Assembly: GCA_025558095.1 (NCBI GenBank)
Contig: JAIVFI010000001.1
Location: 696,501 to 760,500, forward strand
Length of the DNA stretch: 64,000 nucleotides
Source of the DNA: Hyaloraphidium curvatum
Taxonomy: Eukaryota > Monoblepharomycota > Hyaloraphidiomycetes > Hyaloraphidiales > Hyaloraphidiaceae
Direction: 5' to 3'
In this document: piece by piece, positions 39,092 to 48,726 of the stretch
Position numbering within the stretch: position 1 is the first letter of the stretch
How the letters are laid out: each line of letters begins with the position of its first letter
Translations under genes and position numbers: made by a program
Notes under the pieces: model-generated
The model's database searches: none
Told to the model about the DNA's origin: nothing
What the model saw: only the letters and a program-made list of their open reading frames with translations

Positions 39092-40710
39092 TCAGAGGCC
39101 CGTAGGGCAGAACGTTTCCATTGTGAATCTTACGCCCGCCCCTTTCGCGATCGAGAAAGCTGCGACGCCCAGGGTGACCAGTGTCGCACCGAACGCCCTC
39201 ACTGCGCCGAAATCCACTTCAAACCCGAGGACCCGTACCATGCTGGACCTTCCTTGGCCTACGAGCGCGTCCAGCCGTGCGTCATGTGCGGCAAGCTCCT
39301 TTGCCGCTGCTGCTTCAGTATCACCGTACCGCGCGATGGCGAGGAGACGGTCGCGGATTGGTAGCTGCGCAGTGCAGAGGAGGTCCGTGAGGATGTGGAT
39401 CCGGGAGTTGAACGCTGCTACACTGAGGAGGAGAACGGCGTAGTAGTTTAAGTACCATGCCACAACAAAGATCTGCCAAGCAGTGACGCAGCCAAAAGCA
39501 ATCTGCATCCCAGGAGGGTCGGGAAACGTCATCGGGGCTCAGACTCTGGAACAGCACTACCTACAGCCGTCACGGCAATGCCGGCCAGCACGATAAGCAT
39601 GGCCCCGGAAACCATCTTGTTCAGCGCCCTCAAGGGCCCAAAGAGGGACCCGTCTTTCCACGACGCTGCAAGGTGCAAAAAAATGACAGCGTAGGCGTCG
39701 CTCGCGGCAACGCCATCGGCAGAGGAAGTCTCCTCTGCTGCCGAGCTGGCCGAGCCGGATTCGTAAGCGTTGATCAGAGCGTTGAGTGCGTCCGAGAGAG
39801 CCCTCCGCTGCACGCGCATAGTGAGCTCGGTGACGGGAATGGCCGGGATAAGGTCAATATAGGTGCTTGTTCCGGTCACGGCGACTAAGAAAGCGAGTAT
39901 CACTGCAATTGGTCCAAACGCAATAGAGTCGGTCGTTTGAGCATTCAACCGCAGTCTCCGAAGGGCACTTACAGTAGATTGCGCCAAAAGACGCACCCCA
40001 CCAAGTGAACCAAAAGGTCTGAGCATGCGAAACAAATGCCGTCCACGCAAAGCAGAGGTAGAACGCCGCGCAAAGCCCAAAAATGGTGCACATAACACTG
40101 ACGTAGCTGATGCCGATCCAGACCGCGTTCTCGCGGACGCAGGCTGGGCATGGGCAAAGCGCGTCGCCTTCCACGTGGCGCACCAACGGGGACGCCTGCT
40201 TGCTCTCGCCGCTGCCATCTTCAAGCAACCTGGCCCACCTGTCGATCGAGGCAAGAGGAAGGGCGGAGTCGAGGTTTGGGTTGGGCAAGACCAACTTGAA
40301 AGGTACGCCGCGCAGATTGCGGAACCATATGGCAGCAACGAACGCGTTGGGGGCTAGTAGTACCAAGCTGCACACGGCAATCGAAGCCGGCGAAAAGACG
40401 CTCGGGGCCCACAACGCAGCGGCTGCGGCGGGCAGCGCGGCGAGAGCGCCGAACCAGCGACAGCGCCGCTAACGCGCGAGACCACAGGCCACGGCGCAAC
40501 CAACGCGTGCGCAGCGAGCGCGTAGCGACCAAAAAGCGGCGCGCCGATCGCCGCACAAGCCGCCCGGAACGTCTGCGGGCGGCACCGGGAAGAATCGCGG
40601 TGCGCGGACGCCGCCTCAGCGCTGGGGTCTGGCTTTGCGCGCCCGCCCGGCAGCGGCGCCGCCAGCGCGCGGATGTTGGGCAGCACTGCGAGCCACTCTT
40701 CCGGCGTCAT
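39092..40710 (-). CDS. 7TM-F: divergent seven-TM family member with a probable frameshift
   Basis: Three exons (40710-39973, 39902-39565, 39502-39092; introns 70 and 62 nt). Family marks: MTPEEWLAVLP at the very start, CPCPAC in the loop after TM2, FTWWGASFGA at TM4, a helical loop, TM5|intron|TM6, AFNSRIHILTDLL, and TM7 ending FTMETFCPTGL. Both introns match E in position and phase. In exon 1 the reading frame changes between about 40500 and 40440, around TM1/TM2: the MTPEEW frame loses its family resemblance and the ALAALPAAAAALWAPSVF frame takes over. Spliced length is 1487 bases, not a multiple of three. It may be a pseudogene or contain a base-call error. Missing the usual N-terminal extension. 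Confidence 0.6.
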
Positions 40711-40829
40711 TTTCCCAGCGGCTCAGATTCAACCTCGTCTGAGCGCAATGAGGAGCTGTGTAGCAGCCGCCAATCCCTCCGTACATGTAGAAACCCCCCT
40801 ATCCTGTGACATCCTGGGAGAGGTTAAAC

Positions 40830-41960
40830 TCCATGGGTCCTACGGCGGGATCCTGCGGCTGGGCCCGTGCGCCCCCGCTCCGTAGATGAGGAGTAGCAGG
40901 ACGAAGCTGCCCTTTCCGAACAAAAGGTTTCCCGCATCGTTGATCGCCGCGAGCAGCGAGGCCAGATCGTGCGAGCCCGCTCCAGAGCCACCGCATGCAG
41001 CAGAGACACGTCCGAGCAGCAGATGCAGGGAGAGAAAGAATAGACTGAGTTGCACGAACCGCTCGCGTAATGAAGCGCCGGCGCTGCAGTGTCCAAGCAC
41101 GAAGGAACAACAGCCGGGTGCGCACGAATGACTTCCAGATCTAGCATCCACTTGAAGATCCCGGGATGCGTCCAGGAGCTCAGCGCATGGTCGCGGGGAT
41201 AGCACGCAAACTCGCGTTGGGTCGCCAAATCGAAATCGTCACCAAAGAAAGAAATCTTGGACCATCCGAAGAGCCTAGCGAGCCCCTAAGCCACGCATTT
41301 CATCCCACTGCTTCAGAGGCTCGAAGTAGGGGCGCCGAGAAGTCTTCGTTGGCCCATGTCCGTACTGCTTTAGCGTACAATACGTTTCCCACGGACCAGC
41401 TCCTAGGATGAAAGGTCAACACCGTTAAAATAAAACAGTCATAATCACTCACTGAACTCCCCGTCCAGCTCGGCAAGGGTGGATATGAACTCCTTGGACT
41501 CCTCCCGGTCGCCCAAAGTATGGTGCCAAGAGCCTTCTTCATCACTGTCCTTCAGCGGGGAAGCATTAACGAGCATCCACTCCACGGACGTATCGGAGGG
41601 GAAGGTGAGAGCGCTGCCCAACGCTTTATTGAGATCGAAGTCGCCGCAGAGCTCCAACCACGCCTCGAGAAATCCGATATGATGACTAGCGGCCGCAATC
41701 TTTGTGGCGCTATGAGTTTTCATTCGGGCATCCTTGAGCGCTCGGACCCGTTCTTCCCGGTTGGAGGCTCCGAGAGGAGGGACGAGGGCGCGCAGCATTG
41801 TCGCGTCCCCAGCTGCGGCAGCCGCGATAACCGACGGAACGTCGTCCGAATCGAGAATCTCCCGAAGCCATTTCGCCGCGCGAGTCGCCGTTCTGTCCGA
41901 TGTGTCACGATTGATATTTCGCGGCGGGGCGACCGTCCCCGCGTCCCCGGAAGGAAGCAA
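40830..41960 (-). pseudogene. Ankyrin-like repeat gene with a homopolymer frameshift
   Basis: A minus-strand coding run. Exon 1 (about 41960-41453) has repeat-like text (VIAAAAAGDATMLRALVPPL, HHIGFLEAWLELCGDFDLNK). A GTGAGT donor and CCTAG acceptor define a 50-nt intron (41403-41452). Exon 2 then reads GPWETYCTLKQYGHGPTK..YFEPLKQWDEMRGL and hits a stop at 41275-41277. Dropping one base of the C4 run at 41283-41286 lets it continue as LARLFGWSKISFFGDDFDLA and on through FACYPRDHALSSW.., which again looks repeat-like. Frames blur after about 41000; one ends at 40840 with a hydrophobic tail. No in-frame ATG before 41798, so the start is unresolved. The upstream end abuts the Rrn11-like ATG. Confidence 0.5.
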
Positions 41961-44232
41961 TGGACGAAGACGAGGGCTCCGGGCCGGTGGAAAACGATGT
42001 TCTCGACGATGCCGCGGCCGAAGACGCGAAGCCCGCCGTGGGCAAGGCGGCCCGCCGCGGCGCGCGCGTTGTGCCGTGGCCGGACTTCCTGACGCCGGTC
42101 GCGCCGGGCCCGCACCGCACGCTCGACAACGAGCTGCTCTCGGAGCTGCGATCGCGCGTGCGGGATGCCGTCTATGCGCGCGACCCCGCGGCCGGCGACA
42201 TGGCGGACATTCTGCTCAGCACGCGGCGGACCGAGCCCGAGCTGGTCTGGAAGCTGGGCACCCAGGTGCTGCGCGTTTGCGGCCGATCGCGCGAGGACGG
42301 AGAACGGCGGGCGGCGCGGTGGTTACTGCACGTCATGTCGCTGCGGATGCAGCCGCAGATGAAGCAGGACGTACTGCTGGAACTCGCCGTGTCGCTGGCC
42401 GCGTCGGGCCAGGTCGAGGAGGCGCTGCGGCAGCTGCAGTCATACCTGGGCCAGGAACCGTACGCCAAGAACGCCATGCTGCACGGCCACGCCGGGTTGC
42501 TCTATTACAAGCTCTGGAGGCAGGAGCTGGCGGGATCGGGGGAGGAGTGGTCGCTGCAGCCCGAGTTCAGCCAGGCCGTCGCGCTGGAGGACGAGTCGCC
42601 GCGGGCACAGGAGCTACGGCAGAATGCCGTGGAAGCCTTCAAATCGTCGTTAGGCCTGGACGTGCGGAACGACTTGTTTGTTGCCCATTTGGTCCAGGTT
42701 GGACTCGCTCTCCTTGTCGTGGAGTTGTCCACTCACAGCCAATGACCACAGCTGCTCGAGCTCGAGAAACAGCATGCCGAAATCGTGGCTTTGCTCTGTC
42801 GCTTCATCGAGAAGGATCCAGCCAATATTCTAGCTTATAGGTTGGATCCGCGTGCTGCCTCAACATGCTGTCGCTGACCAACGATTCAAGGCACTACTTT
42901 TCCTTTCTTCACCGCCACCGCGACGAGGTTGGCTTCGATTCTCCCTCCGCGGTGGAATGGCGCCTCGCCTACTTCCACCTGGACCCCGCTGCTGACCTCC
43001 GTTTCACCCTCCTGCCGCTCTTTGAGCACTGGAACGCTCTGCTCTCGCAGCCGCGCGAGCACGTCCCCGATCCCGACCCCGACGATCCCATGGCGGCCCG
43101 CATCCTCCGTTTCCGCTCGGACCTGGACGCCCGGGCGGTCTTCGTGGAGAAGATGGCCAAGATCGAGCTGCTGCTGGAGCACCTTGATTTCGCCAATTCC
43201 CCTCCGCCACCGACCGCCTTCCTCCCTCCCGAGACGGACGGCGACCCCCTCCTGGCCCCCTTTTCCGACACCGTAGAATGGGCCTGGGCCAACCTGGCCG
43301 ACTGCATTCGCGTCATCCGCGCCTACGACCCCCGCACGCACTCGCGGATGTGGGAGGACAGGCGCGCCTGGTGGCCCGCCTTTCACCTCGGCCCAACCTC
43401 GCTGTGGGACCGCTCGGCATCGCTCGTGACGTACAAGTGCTGCGCGGCGTACATGGCTTTCCCGGACCTGTACCGCTCCTCGGAGATCCGCACCAGGCTG
43501 GCGGAGCTGGGCCCCGACGCGGGGATCTGCGCCCGGTACGGGATCGAGCCGGGCGAGCTGCTGGATCCCATCGCAACGGCCGAGCAGCTGCTCCAGAATC
43601 AGAAGCGGAAACGGAGGCGGCTCCTGACCCGGTACGTGGCCCTGGACTCGGACTCGGACGCCTCGGACGGTGGGCGGGACCGCCTCCCCGACGACCGCCC
43701 CAAGCTCTCCTCGGACGACCGCACCTGGGTCCTCGCCGCTCTCGAGGATGTCCGCCGCGTCCTGTCGGACTCGCTCAGCCTGGAGGAGCATCCGGGCGAG
43801 CACCCCGTCCTCTCGGAGCGCGCCTTTGTCCTCCTCCTCGCGCCGCACCTGCGGCAGTTCCGCAACGCGTTCCGGCTGTACGACCTCGGCCGCGCCTCGC
43901 TGCTGGAAAAGTGCGGAATCAATGTGCTCTACCTGGAGCACAAGTGGATCGAGCACTCGCATCCGGACCGGTGGGCGATCGTGGAACGGCTCAAGGAGGC
44001 GCAGGCGGACTACTTGAGGTGGAAAGAGACGCTGCAGCACCCGGATCTGGACTACACCACGCGCAACGCGACGGCGGCGGCGAGAAAAGAGGCCAAGGCG
44101 GCCCGCGCAGCCGCGGGCAGGGCGGTGTTGAAGCGGGTGGTGGACTACTTTGGCCTGGAAGCCAAGGCGTTCGAGGAGGAGATCGGGATCCGGCTGTCGA
44201 CGCTGCGGGACAAGGCAAAGGACGACAAATAG
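41960..44232 (+). CDS. Rrn11/TAF1A-like RNA polymerase I initiation factor
   Basis: Three exons (41960-42697, 42752-42840, 42891-44232; introns 54 and 50 nt) join to exactly 722 residues. The small middle exon (LLELEKQHAEIVALLCRFIE..) bridges two ORFs that would otherwise look separate. The N-terminal half has a TPR-like pattern typical of Rrn11/TAF1A, a subunit of the Pol I core factor/SL1: LVWKLGTQVLRVCGR, LLELAVSLAASGQVEEALRQ, AMLHGHAGLLYYKLW, and DPANILAYRHYFSFLHRHRD. The C-terminal half has a basic patch (NQKRKRRRLLTRYV), an acidic Ser-rich stretch and a coiled tail. This would act at rDNA promoters in the nucleolus. Family assignment rests on pattern memory, so moderate; the gene structure is strong. 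Confidence 0.6.
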
Positions 44233-44262
44233 ATCGTACATGCCGATTCTTGCTTCTCTTGG

Positions 44263-46522
44263 CTACAGCCTCGTCGAGAACCTGCCAGACTCCCACTCCG
44301 TCGTCTGCAGGAACCCTTCCGCAAACTCGATGTCCGGGTCCCGGTACACGTCCGCAGCCGCCGCGTCGCCCGCGCGCCCCGCGATCTTCCGCATTGCCTC
44401 GAGTGTGTCTTCGGACGCCGCGGTGGGCATCTGCAGCCTGGGCTTGGGGCGGCGGACGGCCGCGATTGGCGGCATGTACGGCTGATTGGGGTACTCCGAG
44501 CCGTCTGGTGCCTTCGCTGCTCGCGCGCTACCTTCCCTTCCGCTGGCGGTCAGCGCCTGCACATGCACCGGAACAACGAAGCTCCCACCTGTGCGGCATT
44601 CCCCGTATCCCCTGCGACCCGGACCTCGATCCCCTCCCCCTTCCGCGCTGCGAGCCCCCACGCCAGCCGCCCCGTCCGCGCTGCGACCCTCGGAACGGGC
44701 GGCGGTATCCCCTCCCCCCGCCGCGCCCGCGCCAGCCGCCCCTCTGGCTCGCCGATCCGCCGCCGCCGCCGCCGGAGCTCCCCGATCCCGAGCCCGAGGC
44801 AGATCGGGAGCCCGCGCGGGCCCCGCGGCGCTGCGATCCTCCACCGCCGTCGAACGGCGCGGCGGGCGCGGCAGGCGGGCCCTGCGCGTCGTCGTCGAAC
44901 TGCTCCAGGTATCGCCCGGCCTCGCCCCGCTCGCGGAGCTGGCGGAGGTCGACGAAGCCCTGCAGCGGGGAGAGGGAAGGCGATCGGGCGGGGGAGCCGG
45001 GCTCGGCGCCGGGGTCCCAGTCGTCGAAGCCAAAGGTGGGATCGTCGCCGTACGGCTGGCCGTCGTCGACATGTCCGTTCGGATCGAAGCCCGCGTCGCC
45101 GCCGTAGTCGAACTCCTCGTCGAAGCCGTCTTCGTCCCCGCCGAATCCCTCGTTGTCTTGTGCACCCGGCCCGTGCAACGCTTCCATGCCATCGTCGTGC
45201 CCTTCGGCTTCCGCCCTCGCGAAAGGTACCTCGAGATCCGCGGGTGCAGCCTTCCTCTTCCCCTTGGGATCCTTCCGACCTCCCGCAGGCGCAGCCTCCG
45301 TATTCCCCGTCGTCTTCCTGCGCCTCGCCGGCGCCTCGTCCCCGTCGTCGTCTTCCAGCACGTGGATGACGGTCGGCCCCGGGGCCGACTTCCGCTTCGG
45401 CCTGCGCGGCGACAGCAGGCTCGTGGAGACGACGACCAGGTCCGGCCCCTCGTCCTGCTCTGCCTCCGCCTTCCTGCGCCTCTTGGTCGGCCGTTCCTCC
45501 GCCGACGGTGGCGTGGGGTCGATCGCCTCCCCCGCGATCCGGTAGACCACGTCGCGGGCAAACATCTTCGAGAAGCCGGTCACCGGCCTCGGCCCGCCGG
45601 GGGTGCAGGACGAGGCGTGGAGCTCGATTTCGTTCTGCGGGAAGCTCGCGCCGCAGATCGGGCAGGCGACAGCGGCCGTCGCGCGGCGCGGCTGGGCCGG
45701 CTCCGCGGTTCTCGAGTCCTCGGGGAAGATGGCCTTGGCGAGGTCAGCACGAGGCAGGCCGGAAGCGTCCTCCACGTCCTCTGGCGCCTCGTCCCGCGGC
45801 CGGCGATGGGCCATCGGTTTCACGGTCGGGATCATCTGCGTCTCCGCGATCGAGTCATCTTCCCCTGGCAACGCCTGGCGCGGGGCCAAGCTCCGTCCGG
45901 CCAGGTGCTGCGTTCCCGGCACAATCACCTGCGAGTCCTCCACAAAGACTCCACCGCGCGTGTGGGCAGGAATACGGGGCAGAGGCGCGGCGAAAGGCGG
46001 CGGCTTCCGAGGCGAGGCCAGCCGCGGGAGCGGCACGGTTCCCCCGGGCGAAATGGGGCCAGATCCCACGCCTTTGGCGTCGGCAGCCCGAGATCCGCGA
46101 CCCGGCGATGCCAAAGACGGGGATTCGACGGGTATTTGCTCTCCTTTCGGCCTGACGGGCGACGCTCTGGCCGGCCTCTCCGATGGCTGCCCGTTGCCGC
46201 CGCTCCTTGAAGTCCCTCCCGCCTTTGGCGCCGTTCGGGGCGACGAGCGGGCCGAGGGCGCCTCATTCTCGTCCGCGGAGCCCTCGGATTCGGCAACTCT
46301 CGCGGACGCGCGTCCGTCGGGCGCCCGCTTTGACACACCGCGCCGGCCGCCGTCCGCGCCCTCTCCGTCGCTGTCGCTGTCGATCACGACGACGCGTGCC
46401 GGGCCCGTCGCCTTCGGTACCGAGGCCGCGCCGGCGCCGCGCCCGCCGCGGCCGCCGCGCTTGGCCGTGAACGCGTCGAGCGTGCTCTGCTTCAGCTTCG
46501 ACGCCGGCTTCCCCCGCGTCAT
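44263..46522 (-). CDS. PIP-box and UBZ4 zinc-finger protein with RGG tail
   Basis: Two exons (46522-44589, 44542-44263; 46-nt intron) encode 737 residues. The N-terminus has KQSTLDAF at residues 11-18, a good match to a PCNA-interacting peptide (Q-x-x-L-x-x-F). A Rad18-type UBZ finger (CPICGASFPQNEIELHASSC, about 287-306) has the C-x2-C..H-x3-C ligands. Between and after these the chain is disordered, with acidic Ser patches (VVVIDSDSDGEG), and it ends in Gly/Arg repeats (RGRGGGRGYRRPFRGSQRGR) plus a short conserved-looking final exon (LEAMRKIAGRAGDAA.., DIEFAEGFLQ). PIP plus UBZ4 is typical of proteins recruited to ubiquitinated PCNA or damaged DNA; the RGG tail implies nucleic-acid binding. 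No catalytic domain. Exact orthologue not identified. Confidence 0.75.
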
Positions 46523-47317
46523 CGCGCAGCCGCCGTTCGAATGCGCGTCTGGGAAACTATCCCGTCGGAAGCATTTTGCGGCCCGCGAGCCGGCCTCGCG
46601 GAGGAGATCTGGAAGTTGGGGAGGACTCGCAATTCGGGGCCGCGGGACCGAATCACCAAACCTTTCGCACGGCCACCGACTCAGATCGAGGCAAAGGTTG
46701 AAGATCGCAGGTAATGTAGCAGGGTGGACAACGACGGCATATCAGAACCATAGCAGGCTTTGTCAATCTCTTGCCATGGGTCCGCAGCACAGATGGCTCA
46801 TCCCCACCAGTCGCGGGTGGTTATGGTCTGCCGCGACGCCAAGCGCGGCGAGGCCGCGCACGAGCTCTGGGCGGCGTACCAGCTGGATGCCGGGTGCGGC
46901 AAACGGTCGGGCACAGGTGCGCGCCAGCTCTTCAAGCGCGCCTTGGCATTGCTGTCCGGGCGGCCCCGCGCCTCGATTTACTCGATTTTCATGTCGTCGT
47001 TGAAATTGAGGAACGCAACACTTCTGCCTCCTCCCTATACCTGGTCTGCATTTTCCCGCCCTCGATCTTCGATCTCAGGGAGAACCGATGGGATGGTTCA
47101 ATCCAGCAACCACCCGTCCGCATCGCGAGCGGACGATTTGCAACCAGGGTTTTTGGCCTACTACGACCGCTGGAATTCTTACTGGAAAAGTAGGGATCTC
47201 TGCGGGATACGGCCTTGGGAGACACCACAGTCGGCGAACTTTCTGTGTAGAAGCTTCCAAATCCTCCGCAATCCACGCACGCGCTCGCCCGTATCGTACC
47301 CTCCCACCGCGCATCAA
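46523..47317. other. Intergenic with a decayed coding fragment
   Basis: 795 bases without an intact gene. About 46938-47015 resembles 48530-48605 on the other side of the SDR gene (both contain GCCTTGGC.TTGCTGTCCG). On the minus strand the second copy reads FEEMEIEYMEVRGEADSKAKA while this copy has an in-frame stop (DDMKIE-stop-IEARGRPDSNAKA). These look like remnants of one gene family. Confidence 0.4.
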
Positions 47318-48525
47318 ATGCCCGCGTCGAGCATCTCCGGCTGGTCCGCCCTCGTCACGGGCGGCTCCATGGGCCTCGGCCTCGAATCCGCGCGCGCGCT
47401 CGTCCGCGACGGCTGCACCGTGACCATTGCCGCACGCCGGGCAGAGCAGCTCGCAGAGGCTGTCGAGGGCCTCAAGGCGGACGCGGCGGAGGGAACGGGC
47501 GTTTTCTCTGTGCAGTGCGACGTGCTGGTCGAGGAGTCGGTGAACAATGCCGTCAAGGCGGCGTACAAGAACGGCGGGAGCAAGCTGAACATCGTAGTGC
47601 ACAGCGCAGGAGGGTTCCAGCCGGATGCGCACCTCATTTCGCTTGTCAACGTTCCCCTGGAGGGCTGGAAGGTGCGCAACTGTGCAGTTGACTTGCTTCC
47701 ACCCATTCAGTTCCCTTCTCCTCTTTTCATTCTTATTCCTCCACGACACCCAACCGGCGCCGATCGTCAGGCCAACTTGGACTTCAACCTCACGTCATTC
47801 TTTCTCGTTGTCAAGCACGCGGCCCCGTTCCTCGCCAAGACGGCCAAAGGCATGCCAACGGAAATGTCAGAGAGACCGCCTACGGCCTCCGTCGTCGCCA
47901 TCTCGAGCGTTTATGCAGTTCGGCATGCCGCCTTCGGCTCGCCATACTGTGTCTCTAAGGCCGGAGTCGATGCCACTGTCAGGGCCTTCGCCTGTGAATT
48001 GGGTTCGCAGGGGATACGAGTCAATGCGATTGATGTGAGTGCTGCCGCCTCCGGCGCCGGGACCTTCGGCAGCCTGACGGTCATGCCCGGGCTGTCGAAC
48101 CTCGTCCAGGTGGCCGCTGCACGGTGGAGCAACTTCCTGACGTCGAGCAACGTGGCACGTTCGCTGTTGGGGCGCGTTGTTTTCTTCGCGCGCGGACGTC
48201 GGCAACCTGCTCCTGACGTGATGCACGCCAGTCCGGACTTATCTTGACGCCTCTCACCAAAGTCTACGAAGGCTCCCCTCTCTTCACATCCTTTTTCGGG
48301 AACCAGATCCTCGAGCGCCACGGCAGCGTCGCCGACATCGGCAACATGGTGCGCTTCCTGGCCGGGCCTGAGAGCGCGTGGATCACGGCGGAGTCAATTT
48401 CCGTCGACGGCGGGCACCGCGTGTTTGGCGCCGGGAGCGACCCGGACAAAACGGAGGCAACGATCCGGATGATGTTTGGGGCCGCGGCGGACGAGAGGAT
48501 CCAGTTTCCCGAGGCCGAGGAATAA
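47318..48525 (+). CDS. Short-chain dehydrogenase/reductase
   Basis: Three exons (47318-47671, 47771-48034, 48232-48525; introns 99 and 197 nt) give 303 residues. SDR motifs: ALVTGGSMGLGLESARAL (TGxxxGxG cofactor loop near residue 13), NIVVHSAGG in place of NNAG, SSVYAVRHAAFGSPYCVSKAG (catalytic Ser, Tyr-x3-Lys), RVNAID joined across the intron to SGLILTPL, and the C-terminal ITAESISVDGGH. Cofactor loop residues ARRAEQL (Arg after the second strand) favour NADP(H). Substrate unknown. The second intron is long for this region. Confidence 0.85.
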
Positions 48526-48650
48526 GATCGCCTTGGCCTTGCTGTCCGCTTCGCCCCGCACCTCCATGTACTCGATCTCCATCTCCTCGAAGAGTCTCGC
48601 CCGATACCGAAACAGAAACGATTTCTCGTCCAATTCGGTTTGCGGGGGGA
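48526..48650 (-). pseudogene. Fragment of an unidentified gene (second copy of the 46.9 kb fragment)
   Basis: On the minus strand this reads DEKSFLFRYRARLFEEMEIE.. then YMEVRGEADSKAKAIL, without a stop, until it runs into the 3' end of the SDR gene. It matches the degenerate segment at about 46938-47015. The fragments bracket the SDR gene. No family recognised. Confidence 0.35.
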
Positions 48651-48726
48651 GGCGACGCGACGGACGATGGATTCTCGTGAATGAAAGCTCCGGCTACCTT
48701 TTCGCATCGATGATTATAAGAGATGC

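Noticed and set aside
41300-41402. Ending of the ankyrin-like gene as SWSVGNVLYAK.. to a stop at 41300
   Set aside because: Exact counting of the acceptor shows that frame is off by one base. The correct phase gives AGPWETYCTLKQYG and continues past this point.
42865-44232. Independent gene starting at ATG 42865
   Set aside because: The ATG lies in a 50-base intron; joining to the upstream exon preserves phase and gives a better protein.
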